The position numbers and the translations under genes were made by a program. A stretch of DNA of 64,000 nucleotides from Amorphophallus konjac. Lineage: Eukaryota; Streptophyta; Magnoliopsida; Alismatales; Araceae. The DNA lies in assembly GCA_022559845.1 (NCBI GenBank), contig CM040121.1, positions 566,296,140 to 566,360,139 on the forward strand. The letters are read 5' to 3'. This document shows positions 1 through 11,490 of this stretch, in pieces; the first letter of the stretch is position 1, and each line of letters opens with the position of its first letter. The notes beneath the pieces were generated by a model that saw only the letters and a list, made by a program, of their open reading frames with translations, was not told where the DNA came from and did no database searches.

Positions 1-1186
1 GGTAAAAGATTTGCCCGACCCGGGTCTATTTCCTCACAACTCTAGATGGTATAGGATGGAACACCCTGGAACCCTAACGGCCAACCGCGCGACGCTGACC
101 CGAAATCAGACGCCGTCGCACCTATGGTGACGCGCTTGCATTGACCTAAGCCCGAGGTTGAAGTAAGAATCCACCAAGGCGGTAGATAGAGGTCTTGACC
201 GGCCAGAAACACCGAGACTCCTTCGTGGCGATGGCTTTCACTTTTTGAAGTAGACAGTTATATGTGTGTTTTGCTAAAACGAGGTCGCTTGCCTTAGCGG
301 GGCGCGCCTTTCAAGATTTCCATTGGGCTTTCATCTTTGAGAGGAGAAAGAAGAGTGCGGTGGGGTAAACCTTCCGAGAGGACCGGCAAAATTGTTAACC
401 CGATGAGCTAATCGGGACCTACTCGACCTTTCCCTTTTGGGCGACTTCGGACCAAGCCTCGAACAAGATCGCGTTGCCCCTTTTAGAATTTCGCCTTTGT
501 TTTGAGGGGTTTTCACTTGTCGAAATCAGGCACGGCCACGACAAGGCTCTTATTTGACCCCCCCCCCCCTTTTTGCGGGGGAGATGATAATTTGATATGT
601 GGGAGTCCCTCTTGTATGCCTGCGGGGACACTGCCCTCTTCTCGTGCTCTGATTCGGGTTCGAGGAGATGAATCCTACCCTCGCCTTCAAGGTATGGTAC
701 TTTGGATCCCTTATGCTCAGCGTTTTAAGGGCGCCGACTATCTCATTGGGTCGAGAAAGAAGAGAACAAAGATTACGACTTTCCTAGAGACCTTCGAGTA
801 CAACCTGACATAAGCAATACTACCAATTTTGGTAAAAACAGCTGCGTGTGTGCGTGCTGTCTTCTTTTAGTGGGCGTAACCCGACATGACCGGACAGGAA
901 TCTCCACGGTTCTGGCAAACCAAGACCCGTGACCTACCGAACCTTAATGGGTCCTATCCTAATATGAAGGACAGATGCAAAGACCCGACTGCACGATGAT
1001 CACCCGGCATTAGTTTTTTTTCTCTCTCTCTCTCTTTTTTTAAGTGCTCCCTCGAGTTCCGTTTCGTTTGTTCCCAAAAGTGGGGTGTGGGAGTGTGCGC
1101 AGGTTAACCCTAAGTTAGACTACAAAGATCGAAGAGTGAATTTCCCGCTCCGACGGTCCTCGTACCATGGCAGTTGTTACACCTAT
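1..1186 (-). other. 3' untranslated region of element A
   Basis: This stretch follows the integrase stop on the minus strand. It has no recognisable coding sequence; the short open frames on both strands match no family I know. It does not contain the terminus GGCGTGTCTACA seen at the outer end of A's 5' LTR, so the 3' LTR must begin left of the window. Long 3' untranslated regions are usual in Tat elements. A run of nine or more C at 561-570 is the only other simple feature. Confidence 0.6.
1014..1041 (-). other. Polypurine run on the minus strand (possible internal PPT of element A)
   Basis: The plus strand reads T7 then (TC)n then T8, i.e. an uninterrupted purine run on the coding strand of element A. 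It resembles a polypurine tract, but the bases that follow (TGCCGGGTG on the minus strand) do not match A's LTR start (TGTAGACACG). It is either an internal PPT-like tract or simple repeat. Confidence 0.4.
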
Positions 1187-2170
1187 CTAAGGGTTGTATT
1201 TCTTAAGATAAAGCACCTTCCAAGGGTGGGATAACTCGGTCCCTTCGGCATTGACTAGCTTATAGGCGTTGCAGGGGTACACAGCCTGGACCACATATGG
1301 TCCTTCCCAATTGGGTTGAAGTTTAGAACGCGGCCCTCCAGGTTTGATAAAAATTCTTTTTACAACCATCTCGCCGACTTTAAATTTTCTCTCGATGACC
1401 TTCTTTTGGTAAAAACGAGCGAGTCTATTTTGATAAACACGTGCATGCTCGGCAGCGGCCAGCCGCTTCTCGTCTAAGAGTTCCAACTGGGGAAGGAGTG
1501 AATCACGACGTTCGTCGAGGAGAAATTCCTTATCCAATTGTACCCTGAGAGAAGGAATCAGAGTCTCGTACGAGACTACCGCTTCCATCCCATAAGTAAG
1601 GGCAAACGGAGTCTGCCCGGTGGGGGTACGGATTGAAGTGCGGTAGGCCCATAGAGCTTCGATAAGCTTTTCTGGCCTGTCTGAAAACTTACTAGACTCG
1701 CAGGTTTTCTTAATGATTTTAATCAATGTTTTATTGGTGGCCTCTGCCTGGCCATTACCTTGTGGGTAATAAGGTGATGAATGATGCAATGCGATTGCGT
1801 ACCTTTTGCAGAGGACTTGAAGGTCTTGAGAAATGAACTGTGGCCCATTGTCGGTGATGATTATGCTTGGAATGCCGAACTTGGTAAGGATATTCTTCAT
1901 GATGAACTTACAGACTGTTGACACCTTGATTTCCGCGTAAGCTTCAGCTTCGGCCCATTTGGTGAAGTACTCCGTCGCAGTGTGGATGAAGGATTTCTGC
2001 TTGGTGAGGGAGTTGGGATCACCTAGGGGACCAATGATGTCGAACGCCCACATGGAGAAAGGCCATGGGGAGGATACTAGATGAAGTGAGGAAGATGTTG
2101 AATGAATCTTATCGGCGTGAAGCTGACACTTGACACACCTACGGACATAGACAGCACAATCCTCTTCCAT
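1187..2170 (-). pseudogene. Integrase, element A (Tat)
   Basis: Integrase inserts the element's cDNA into chromosomes. The 327-residue open part starts after the HHCC finger's first half: the CVKCQ pair is visible near residue 12. The catalytic core shows D in DIIGPL, D in ITDNGPQF and E in NGQAEATNK, so D-D-E is intact. The C-terminal end LYLKKYNP is typical of Tat integrases, so the stop at 1187 looks natural. The open part lies in the same frame as 2189-3139 and is separated from it by one in-frame TAA at 2189-2191, just before DFYWPT. That stop makes the copy defective unless read through. Family assignment is firm; activity is unlikely. Confidence 0.88.
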
Positions 2171-2188
2171 AGTGGGCCAATAAAAGTC

Positions 2189-3139
2189 TTACCGAATGAT
2201 CTTCTTGGCGAGCATTTGGCTATTTACATGGCCACCGTATACACCTGAGTGTGCTTCCTCTACACATTTCCAGACCTCATCGTCATCAAGACATCTTAAT
2301 AGAACACCAGTAAGGCTTCTCATGTACAGTAGACCTCCAACCAATGTGTATTTCTGGGCCACCCTTCTTATGGCTTTCTTATCTTCTGTGGTGGCCCCCT
2401 TAGGATAAGACTGATCTTTGTAATATTTGGTGATTTCATAGAACCAAGGTTTCTCCTCGTCAGCCAGTTCTTCTTCAAATTCTGCCAACATGATTTTCCT
2501 CTTCTCAAGAATTTCCCCTTCCTGAACCTTCCGTAGGACTCTTTCTTTGATTTTTAAGAGGTAAGGGTCTTGAACGGCAGGGACGAGACGCTTGTAGATG
2601 GTGATGGATTTAGACCATGCACCTAAAGGGAATTTAAAAGATGACGCCATGGAGGCGAGGGCATCGGTCAGAATATTCTGTTCGCGAGGAACATGGACAA
2701 AGATCAGCTTGGTGAACAATTTGGCATAAGCGGAGACCAGCTCTTGATAAGGCTTGAGTTTGGGATCAAGAGTGCGATATTTGGTGAGCACTTGGCGGAG
2801 AACAAGTTGACTATCACCCACAACTCGTAATTCGGTGATATAGAAAGAATGTGCTAGTTCCAGACCAGCTAGAAGAGCCTCGTATTCAGTAATGTTGTTG
2901 GTGACTGGGAATGCGAGATGAAATGCCTCTGGGATGGTAACGCCCTCGGGCGTTATAAGGACAATGCCAATACCCTTCCCTTGAGCATTCAGAGCTCCAT
3001 CAAAATATAATGTCCACATTGGCTCGTCAGATTGGGTGATGGACATTAGTTCCTCATCTAGAAACTCTGATTGGATAGGATCGAACTTGGGGAGAGGATT
3101 GTGAGCGAGATGCTCGGCTATAGCATAGGCTTTAATCAC
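2189..3139 (-). pseudogene. Second (archaeal-type) RNase H and integrase zinc finger N-terminus, element A
   Basis: The middle of this 316-residue stretch reads LYFDGALN, then ITEYEALLAGLELA, VVGDSQLVL and ILTDALASMA. These are the D-E-D-D positions of an RNase H fold different from the one that follows the reverse transcriptase. This extra domain defines the Tat lineage. The C-terminal part (from about residue 215) holds the tether and the first His pair of the integrase finger (EEAHSGVYGGH). It is bounded by in-frame stops at both ends: TAA at 3143-3145, probably from CAA, and TAA at 2189-2191. Confidence 0.85.
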
Positions 3140-3142
3140 CTT

Positions 3143-3655
3143 TTACTGAATGTAGGTGATGTCAAACTGAGATAGGAAACTCTGCCAGCGTGCTAGCCTA
3201 TCAGTAAGGATAGATTTCTCCAGGAGGAACTTGATAGGGTTCATGCGGGTAATCAAATGGACCTCATGAGCCAGGAAGTAGTGCTTCAATTTCTGTACTA
3301 CCCAAACAAGGGCAGCACATGTTTTCTCCATGGCCGTGTATTTCTGCTCACAGGGATTGAGAAGTTTGGACAAGTAATAGGTTACCCGTTCCTTGCCTTC
3401 TTCATCGGCTTGTGCGAGGATGGCTCCCACGGAGTCATCCAAGACTGAGATGTAAAGGATCAAAGGTTTTCCGGGCTTGGGTGGAATGAGAACGGGTGGA
3501 CTAGCCAGGCATTCCTTTAACCCTTCAAAAGCTTTTTGACACTTAGAATCCCAATGGAATTCTACTCTTGGCTTGGTCAACTCATAGAAAGATCTACACC
3601 TTTGTGAATGCTGAGACACAAACCGACGGATGAATTGCAGCCTCCCAATTAAACC
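3143..3655 (-). pseudogene. First RNase H of pol, element A
   Basis: This segment continues in frame from the reverse transcriptase after a TGA at 3656-3658, where related elements read REVRGFLGRLQ, so an Arg codon was probably lost. It contains the connection and RNase H region with FHWDSKCQKAFEGLKECL, then PGKPLILYISVLDDSVGAILAQ and the EQKYTAMEKTCAALVW region. The usual first catalytic Asp context is replaced by SVLDDS, which is normal for Tat elements, whose first RNase H is degenerate. It ends in a TAA stop at 3143. Confidence 0.82.
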
Positions 3656-4813
3656 TCAGACTTCCCTCAATTTTTTGGGAGGCGGCATGTCCCTGATGGC
3701 CTTAGCTTTGTCAGGATTTATCTCAATCCCCATTTTGCTCACAATGAAACCCAGTAATTTGCCCGATGACACGCCAAACACACACTTCTTCGGATTCATT
3801 TTCAATTGGAACTCCCTTGATCTCTGCAAGACCTTAGCCAAAACCCTTGGATGTTCCACCCTGGTTCTTGATTTCACCAATAAATCATCCACATACACCT
3901 CCAGATATATATGCATCATGTCATGAAATATGGCTATCATAGCTCTTTGGTAAGTAACTCCAGCATTCTTTAATCCAAATGGCATGACCACGTAACAATA
4001 TGTTCCCCATGGTGTAGTGAATGACGTCTTCTCCTGATCCTCTTCTGCCAAATGAATTTGATTATATCCCGAAAATTCATCCATAAATGAGAGAGTCTCA
4101 TAGCCTGCCATGTTATCGATTAATACATCAATGTGAGGCAAGGGAAAATCGCCCTTTGGACATGCACGGTTAAGGTCCCGGAAGTCGATGCAAATCCTGA
4201 CTTTTCCATCATTCTTCATGACCGGGACAATGTTCGCCACCCATTGAGGATAAATGATGACTCTAATAAATCTGGCTTTGTGGAGCTTGTCGACATCTTC
4301 TTTCATTTTTAAAGCCATCTGAGGGTGGAAACGCCTTAACCTTTGTTTTATCGAGATGGACCCTGATTTTAAAGTTAAGCGGTGTTCGACCAAGGTGGAA
4401 TCCAAACCCGACATATCCTCATAGCTCCATGCAAACGTGTCCTTATACTTCTTGAGAACTTCAGTTAATGCCTCTTCTTCAGATGATGGTAAATTATTAC
4501 TTATGAGGATGATCCTAGGGTCTTCCTCAGTTCCCAAGTTGACTTCTTTGGTGGACTCTTCTACGGTGGCTGACGGCTCGTCGAATCTCCTCATCCCACT
4601 AGCATATGCGCCAGCCGTATCCTCATATTCTTCATCCTCTTCTTCAATAGGGCATTCTTCATCTGTGATCTCGTAGACTCCATACCCTTCATCAATTGTG
4701 CAATTCTCCTCACAATCTATCTCTGGCAGTTGGATGGGATTTTCTAGCAATTGAGGAATGGATAGGCACGCTCGACACCTACTGGCTAGATCTAGAAGGA
4801 ATCGACGAGGGAT
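3656..4813 (-). pseudogene. Reverse transcriptase, element A (Tat)
   Basis: Reverse transcriptase copies element RNA into cDNA. Visible motifs in order: KVRICIDFRDLNRACPKGDFPLPHID, SFMDEFSGYNQI, TPWGTYCYVVMPFGLKNAG and the catalytic YVDD near 3890. The first catalytic Asp is in FMDEFSGY, where DxFSGY is usual for Tat. The N-terminal 120 residues before it are acidic (runs such as EEEDEEYE) and form the pre-RT linker. The frame stays open upstream to a TAG at 4814-4816, which separates it from the linker. A TGA at 3656 closes it. Confidence 0.88.
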
Positions 4814-5501
4814 CTACTTACCCTTGGATTTATTTTTAGGTACTACCCTCGACCCATTATTCTTAGGTTGACTAAGCGGTCCTACGGACAAAGAAGAAGC
4901 TGAAGAAGATGCTGAAGAATGTACAGGGAAGGACCCCTCAGAGGAGGGGTAGAAAAGGTCGCTCATAGGACCTTGGATGAGTGGCCCGTAGGTCGGGACG
5001 CACTCGTGGGAAATGTAGGAGGTTTCCTCAACGAAGATGTGTTGTTGAGGGGTTTGAAAATCGACGTTTTTTTTTTCGTTTTCATTTTTAATGGCAAAGC
5101 AATGAAAATAAATCGGAGGAGGGGGAAAAGTGATTATGGCTAAAGGGTTGAGAGGCTCATAGAGCAGATCGTGATTGAAAACTTGGTGCGGGTTGAGAAA
5201 CCCGCGTAGGTATGTAAGTAGAGAAGGGGACCTGGGAAGATCATCAGACAACTGTCTGGCCTTGAAGGAAGACATCAGCGAAGGCTGAGGCGAGTGAATG
5301 GAGAAGACGACGGCTAATGAGCCGTCGATGGTAATGTTGATGACGGATGAAGATCCGCCGGTGATAGAGTCCTCTTGGTGAGGATGGTTTGGAACTTTGG
5401 CAACAGTAGTGATGTTCCCTGGCATTTCAGAGATCAATGGCGGCCCTTCCAGCTGTGGAGGCGAGAATATTCTTCCTAGTGCGATGGAAATATCTTGTAT
5501 G
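4814..5501 (-). pseudogene. Protease-RT linker of element A, downstream half
   Basis: This stretch is in the same frame as the downstream reverse transcriptase. It is serine- and proline-rich (SSASSSASSLSVGPLSQPK) and basic at its end (KNKSKGK), with no catalytic motif. The first open codons of the longer apparent frame (above 5501) belong to the Athila LTR and are not part of this element. Removing F and one TSD copy joins it in frame to the stretch at 29187-29670. Confidence 0.7.
5497..5501. repeat. Target-site duplication GTATG, left copy (Athila F)
   Basis: GTATG precedes the TGATAAAT terminus of the 5' LTR and is repeated exactly at 29187-29191 after the 3' LTR end GCGCATCA. Five bases is the usual Ty3/Gypsy duplication length. 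Confidence 0.9.
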
Positions 5502-5723
5502 TGATAAATGCTATATTTTATATCATAATTTGCATCATATTTATCATCTTTGAGCATTAAATGGATAAAGTTGTGCAACATGAGCATTAATTACATTCTC
5601 ACACATTATTTGAGTCTTCATGTATTTTATCATCTTTTTGAGCTTAAAAGACCATGTGAGAAATATTTAAATATTTGCACAATTATTTTGGAATTAAATA
5701 GATTGATATTTTAATGTTCAGGA

Positions 5724-6140
5724 AACAGCGACCTAGATCAAGGTGCTATTTAAATAACGACAGCTGCAAGGGCGCGTATTCAGTAAGAAGCGACACAAGA
5801 CGAGGCGTCAATTAATTTGAAGAAAGGAGGAAAAAAAGAAATGACAACCAAACTCCAGGCGCGATTTAATGAACGTCCTTTTAAGTAGACGTTGACTCCA
5901 GAAATAGCGACGGCACGAAGCGCGTCAATACATTTTGATTGGAAAATAGAAAGAAAATGGAAAAGTTTGAGCGACTGTTCGAGGAGTCGTCAATTCAATA
6001 AATAGCGACCGTTCACACGGACGCTAAACCCTGCTGTACGGAAAAGTCAGAAAATAGCAAATAAGGAAATAAGGAAACAACGCCCGAGTGAAGAGTCGCT
6101 AATTCAAGAAATAACGCCCCAGTCTAGGTCGCTATTCAAA
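5724..6140 (+). repeat. Cluster of degenerate CG-containing quasi-palindromes in Athila LTR
   Basis: About ten units of 26-30 bases follow the pattern AATAGCGACC, a loop of 4-10 bases, then GGTCGCTATT. The clearest has arms TAGCGACCGT (6003-6012) and ACGGACGCTA (6017-6026), pairing at nine of ten positions. Others lie at 5724-5750, 5754-5781, 5787-5815, 5903-5932, 5971-5996 and 6077-6137. The same cluster occurs in the 3' LTR at about 27299-27717. Confidence 0.65.
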
Positions 6141-6330
6141 GTTGAACCAGAAACGGCAACTGCAGTTTCCCGATCGAAGTCTCTTACCAATTTTCAAGCT
6201 TATCCAAGTCATATTCAAGGAAAGGAGGACTCTAAGGATGGAAAGAAGTCTAAATGGATCAAGTTGCATTGTTGAAAACTAATTTTTGGATGAAATTGGG
6301 AACCCACAATCGTGGAAGGGTTCTAAACCC

Positions 6331-6338
6331 TATAAATA
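6331..6338 (+). promoter_or_regulatory. TATA box of Athila 5' LTR
   Basis: TATAAATA in the context ACCCTATAAATAGG is a classic plant TATA box. It lies after the hairpin cluster and before the pyrimidine-rich leader, as expected for the U3/R boundary. Confidence 0.75.
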
Positions 6339-7579
6339 GGATGCTGTGTTCGGCTATGGGAAGATAACCAATTGGAGGTCTGCCGTAGGGATTGATTTTG
6401 AAGCTTTTCCTTTCATCTTTTGCAGTTAAGTTCTTCTTCAAAGTTTTTCATTTTTAAATCTTCTACAAATTCTTCTTCTTCATCTTCTTCTAATTCTTCA
6501 CCATTTTTAATCTATTCTCAGCTTTTCAAGCATCTATCTCTACATTTTTACTGTTCATCTGATTTTTATAAACTCTGTTCTTTCTCATTTTTCTTCCCCT
6601 TCTGATCCTCATCTCTCTCTGTGTTCTTCACAAAAGTTGTGCGTTTTTTAAATTTCTTCAACTTTTTCTTCTACCACTTCTTCCAAATCTTCACTGTTTT
6701 CAAGTTACAATCAATTTTTCAAAGTTCAATTTTTTTAGGTTTACTGTTCATCGACGCGACTACTCTCTGGTTTTTCATATTTTTCTCCATCTTCCTCTCA
6801 TTATTTGCATCTAAGTTCTTCATCAATTCTCTTCCTCTCTTCGCTCTCTACAACTTTCATTTCTTCAACTTTCTCTAAATCTCATTAGTTTTTAAGTTAT
6901 TCTCCCTCCAATCTCTCTATTTTCAATTTCAATTTTTTTCAATGTGTTTTCTATTTTATCACCCACCGTAGCCATCTCTCTTCCTCTCTTTTCACAGCAC
7001 GCATGTTTTTGTTTTAATTTTATTCTTCTTTCTCCACCTTTTTATCTCCCTCTCCTATATTTCATCCACACATCCCTTTGGCGGATTCTCTTCCAATCGG
7101 TCCTCTCACGGCGTCGGCATCCAAGGCGGAGTGATACACTCAAAGGCTCGCCAAGGAGTTGACGGCATTCTTCATCCTATTGGCTTACAATTTCTTTTCT
7201 CTTCTTTTATTTTACAAGTTGTAATTTTAGTTTTCATATACATTGTACTTGCCACCTCTCATAGCAATAAAGTTGATCTTTGTGAAATTGTGTTTATCTT
7301 TCTATCTCCTCCAAATTTCTCTACTTAAACACTCTCATATTCTTTAAATAGTTTTCATGCAATTTATCTTTCCTTATATTAATAACACTCAAAAATTCGA
7401 TTTTCAAAGCATAAGGTGTTTTTCCAACTTGTTCTATAAAGATTATTCCTCCTCGTGAGATCGACTCCGCTTACCACTATATATTTGATTTTTCCAATCT
7501 TTTAAAGTGAGTGAGTGTGAATATTTAGAAATTGTGGCACGACTTTCTTAACGACACTAGTCGGTGCGCATCAAATTTT

Positions 7580-7594
7580 TGGCGCCGTTACCGG
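7580..7594 (+). other. Primer binding site of Athila F (tRNA-Asp type)
   Basis: TGGCGCCGTTACCGG starts seven bases after the 5' LTR end. It matches the complement of the plant tRNA-Asp 3' end with one or two differences, which is the usual Athila primer. Confidence 0.85.
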
Positions 7595-8333
7595 AGAGGA
7601 AATTAATTTTTATGTTGAGAAATTCCTTGTGTTTGATTTGTATATAGTTTTACTTATTTTTCTGTTTTTTTATTTTACAGGAAAAATAAAAAAAAATCAA
7701 AAAATCAAAAAATTACAGAAATTCGGACCTGCATATTCTCAGGAAATAATCTGTCGCAGAAAGCTGAAAATCAAAAATTCTGAAAAATTTAAGCGTCACT
7801 AAAGGTTAGTATACGTAGGAAAATGTCCTTTTTTGTAAAATTCTAAAAATTCTAAAAAAAATTCTGAAAAATTCTTTGAAAATAAAAATCATAAAACAGA
7901 AAAAAATTCATCATGCTAGCATATCTCCATCTTAGTTGCATTACTTTCATGCATTTGTGCACTTAGTTGTTCTTTTTATTTTTCATTCTTTATTTATAAC
8001 ATCTTTTGAAAAAAATTCTCTTCTCATCTATTTTCCCTTCTTAAGGGCATTAGGATCTTTACACCTCTCTTGGATTTGGAAGGACACTCCATTGAGCATT
8101 CCGTCTCTTTGGACTTGAAATTCTATTTCTAAGACCTCCATAAGTCTCCGCACCCGTGGATTCCCTCAAAGACGCCGGACAGGTTGTACCATGAAGTACC
8201 TTGGAGTTAGAGTGCCCTTAGAAGATTTTTCATAATATATATATATATATATATCATCATTCTTACATTCATATAGTTAATCCTTGCATTTGCATAGTCT
8301 AGTTAACCCATAACCCATTCATATAGGGATTCA
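7595..8333 (+). other. Leader between primer site and gag, Athila F
   Basis: This is A/T-rich sequence with no recognisable coding region, as expected for the untranslated leader of an Athila element. It contains a short AT microsatellite at about 8234-8254. Confidence 0.6.
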
Positions 8334-10505
8334 TTGTATTTTGAAAAAAATCATGATTACCTTTTGGGCCCTTTGCATTGCATGCAAGGTAGGAGATCCC
8401 TCCACCCACATTTGATAGGACCCATTAGTGAAATTGAAATGTTAGTGCATTCTAGACCACAACTTCAACCTAACCTCATGGAGAATCAAAATCAAAACCA
8501 ACAAGTGCAACAAGTCCCTAAGCAAATGAAGGACTACTTCATATCTAATCAATATCAACCGTCTTTCTATATTCAAGCACCTCAGAACCAGGCAATTCAT
8601 TATGAAATCAAATCAAGTACCATCCAAATGTTGCCATCCTTCTATGGCAATACCAATGAAGATCCATATAAACATCTAGATGAGTTTCTCCAGATATGTT
8701 CAACTGTCATAATTTAAAACTTCTCGGATGATGCCCTTAAGCTTACTCTCTTCCCATTCTCCCTTAAGGACAAAGCTAAATATTGGTTGGGAGCCTTGGG
8801 TAGAACAATTGACACATGGGGAGAGATGTAAAAAGAGTTCTTGAAGAAATTTTATCCCATTGGTAGAACTAATACCATGAGAAGGGCCATCACTGGATTT
8901 ACACAAAATTTTGGGGAACAAATTCATGAGGCCTGGGATAGGTTGAAAGATTTATTGAGAAAATGTCTCCATCATGGCCTATCTAGCTGGTAAATTGTAC
9001 AAGCATTTTATGAGGGATTAACGGAAAACTATAGACAAATGGTAGATGCCTCATGTGGGGGGGGGCTTTCATGAGTAAAAGTGAGGATGAAGCCTATGAT
9101 TTGTTTGAGATGTTAAGTGAAAATTCTATTAGTCATGCTTCACTTTCCTCCTATGAAAGGATGATTGGACCTTCCAAGACGGGTGAGCTATATGAAGTTA
9201 AAAGTCAAGGAGAGTTGGAGAATAGGATGGATATTAATGCGCTTGCTCAAAAGTTGAATAAAGTGGACTTGTTGGCGCAAAAGATAGAGAAGGTAGATTT
9301 AGTGGCTCAAAAACTAGATCAACTTTTGTCCATGAATAGACAGGAGTCCTCTCTTCCTTCTGCTCAGCCTCTCTCAGATTCAAACCTTCAAGAACTTTGT
9401 GCTTTATGTTCTAGCCCAAATCATGCTGTCATTGATTGCCCTACATCGGCTCAACTTCCCCCATTTATTCAAGAACAAGTCTTTGCTGCTCAGGGTGTCT
9501 CCAAGTCTAGTTATGATCAATATTCTAATACCTATAACCCAGGCTGGAGAAATCATCCAAAATTTTCTTAGAAATCGCAACAAAGCCCATCTACTCAAGT
9601 CAATCCCTCAATTCCTAAACAATCTTTTCAAGTTCCAAATCAATGTCACCAAAAAATTTCATCTCCTTTTCAACATAATCAACAACAACATCTGCCATTT
9701 CAGCAACCATCGTTCCATCATGCTCAGGCCCCATATCAACAAGCTCCACCATTCCAGGGCCAATATAATCAATTTCCATCACATCGTTATCAACCTCAAG
9801 CCCCATTTCAAGCTCCTTATCAACCGCCTCCTCAACCCCCTCAGCCTCATTTTGAGGATAAATTTAACCAACTTCAGCAACTTATTCTCTCTCAGCAACA
9901 ATCAATTGCTAAGTTAGAAGGTCAAATAGGTCAATTGGCGGCTAGTAATATGAGGAGAGATGTTGGGCAGTTACCTAGTCAACCCATAGCTAATCCCCGC
10001 AATCAACAACCTCCGGGTTTTCAGCAAAGAGCTCCTATTCTTCCCCCTCCAAATCAGCCCAATCAACCTCAGCCACCCCCTCCTATCGTTCCTCAATTCG
10101 AGAATGCCAAAGCTATCTCTACCCTTAGGAGTGGGAAAGTTCTTAATGATCCATATCAGGCTAAGGATGTGGGTGGTAGTTCGGGCCAAGATGCCCAAGA
10201 GGAAAGTGATAATGAGGAAGAAGAGCCGATAATTGTTCAAGAGAAAAAGAAGTCGGATGGGAGGGAGAAGACAATGGACAAAGGAAAGATCAAGGTTGAT
10301 GAAGGTTTTCAAGGATATGTTCCTAAGGTATCTTTTCCGGATGCATTAAAGCCAAAAGCTCAAAAGAAGCCGGTCCAACAAGAAGAGATGTTGGAATTAT
10401 TTAAGCAAGTCAATATTAATATTCCACTCTTGGATGCTATTAAACATGTGCCGGCATATACCAAGTTCTTGAAAGAGCTTTGTACACCAAGAATGGAGCC
10501 GAAGG
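8334..10505 (+). pseudogene. gag, Athila F
   Basis: Gag forms the particle that packages element RNA. The N-terminal capsid region includes MLPSFYGNTNEDPYKHLDEF, FPFSLKDKAKYWL and a heptad-like LAQKLNKVDLLAQKIEKVD stretch near 9240. A zinc-knuckle-like motif CALCSSPNHAVIDC is near 9400-9440. A long Gln/Pro-rich segment follows (about 9590-10110), ending in the STLRSGK motif that is common in plant gags. In-frame stops lie at 8715, 8829 and 8991. A frameshift falls at the nine-G run 9057-9065, and a TAG at 9569-9571. The translation start is uncertain. The LINE tail follows directly. Confidence 0.82.
10491..10505. repeat. Target-site duplication of LINE tail, left copy
   Basis: GAATGGAGCCGAAGG is repeated at 10780-10794 with one mismatch (T to G at base 4). 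The length and the A-rich end next to the right copy are typical of LINE target-primed insertion. Confidence 0.8.
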
Positions 10506-10779
10506 AAATAAAGTTGCTGATTCCTTATCCTCTTTGGCTTGCATTTCCAAATGTAATGTTTTCTTTTCTTATGATGAGCTTCCTACATCTATAAAGGGAG
10601 CAGCTCAATTAGATAAACTGGGTATGCCCAGTATTCGTTTGATGTAAATGTAATTCCTTTGATCAGCAATAAAATTTACCCCCTAGTGTTCGACTGGTGG
10701 AGTGGCTTTCTCTTTACCTTTGGTAAAGGGTGCACTCTCCCATCAAACCCTAGGAACGGTTTTTTTGAAAGAAAAAAAA
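10506..10779 (+). mobile_element. Severely 5'-truncated L1-type LINE tail
   Basis: The insert reads as the end of a LINE RNase H (NKVADSLSSLAC, then IKGAAQLDKLGMPSIRLM), followed by the 3' untranslated region and an A-rich end (GAAAGAAAAAAAAG). It closely resembles the 3' end of the LINE at 40571-42698, whose protein ends with [18 protein letters not shown], so both belong to one family. It sits between gag and protease of Athila F, flanked by a 15-bp near-perfect duplication. Confidence 0.85.
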
Positions 10780-11490
10780 GAAGGGAGCCGAAGGCAGCAA
10801 CACAGAAGATCCGTCTATCTGAAGATGTTAGTGCTGTTTTAATGAATTCTTTACCAAAGAAGTTAAAGGACCCTGGTGCTCCATTAATTTCATGTGATAT
10901 AGGTGGGGTGACATTTGATAAAGCTTTGTTAGATCTTGGAGCTAGTGTTAATTTGTTACCCACCTGCATTTATGAGTAATTTGATTTAGGGGAATTGAAG
11001 ACCACTTCTATTATCCTTCATCTGGCGGATCGGTCTGTTAAGACACCAAAGGGTTTGTTGGAAGATGTGATAGTGAAAATTCATGAATGCTATTTCTCAG
11101 TGGACTTTTTAATCTTAGATATGGCCTCATCCCAAGAGTTAAAGCATACACCAATCATTATGGGACGCCCATTTTTGGCTACGGCAAAGGCCAATAATAA
11201 TTGTGCCACAGGGATGATGGATATTACCTTTGGAGGAGAGAAGGTCTCATTGAATGTTTTTAAAGCTTCACAATACCCGGATTATGAGGGAAAATGTAAT
11301 GTCATTGATATTTTTGAGGAAATAATTGAAGAAAATGCGGATATGAATGAGAATGTAATTGAAGAGGGTAGTTTACTTCAGGATTCACCTCTTTCTTATT
11401 CTAGTGTGGAGCCTCTTCCTCTATTAAGATCTGAACCAGTTCTTCCATCTCTTGATCAACCGCCCGTTTTGGAACTTAAACCTCTGCCGA
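10780..11490 (+). pseudogene. Protease and linker, Athila F
   Basis: This is an aspartic protease domain. The active-site region reads ALLDLGASVNLLP at about 10920-10955; DLGAS is the usual form in Athila. The flap and second half are visible as IIMGRPFLATA near 11160. An in-frame TAA at 10977-10979 interrupts the domain soon after the active site, in the same frame as the following part. The downstream linker is acidic and then Ser/Pro/Leu-rich. Confidence 0.82.

Larger units (their letters stand above)
5502..7573 (+). repeat. 5' LTR of Athila element F
   Basis: This 2072-bp LTR starts TGATAAAT and ends GCGCATCA. It is repeated at 27078-29186. In the first roughly 125 bases I count six differences between copies, mostly transitions, so insertion is not very recent. 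It contains a TATA box at 6331 and a pyrimidine-rich leader (about 6410-7070) rich in TTCTTC. Short open frames within it are low-complexity artefacts. Confidence 0.92.

Noticed and set aside
502..813. 103-residue plus-strand frame near the left edge
   Set aside because: No recognisable domain, lies antisense in A's 3' tail and includes a C-run; no support.
1009..1013. 3' LTR start of element A next to the purine run
   Set aside because: The minus-strand sequence TGCCGGGTG does not match the 5' LTR start TGTAGACACG.
6420..7328. Ser/Phe-rich open frames in the Athila LTR
   Set aside because: Low-complexity TTCTTC and T-rich DNA of the LTR leader; the 3' LTR copy has different breaks.
10659..10979. 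Apparent 106-residue protein spanning gag and protease of Athila
   Set aside because: The first part is LINE 3' end sequence; only the last part is protease.
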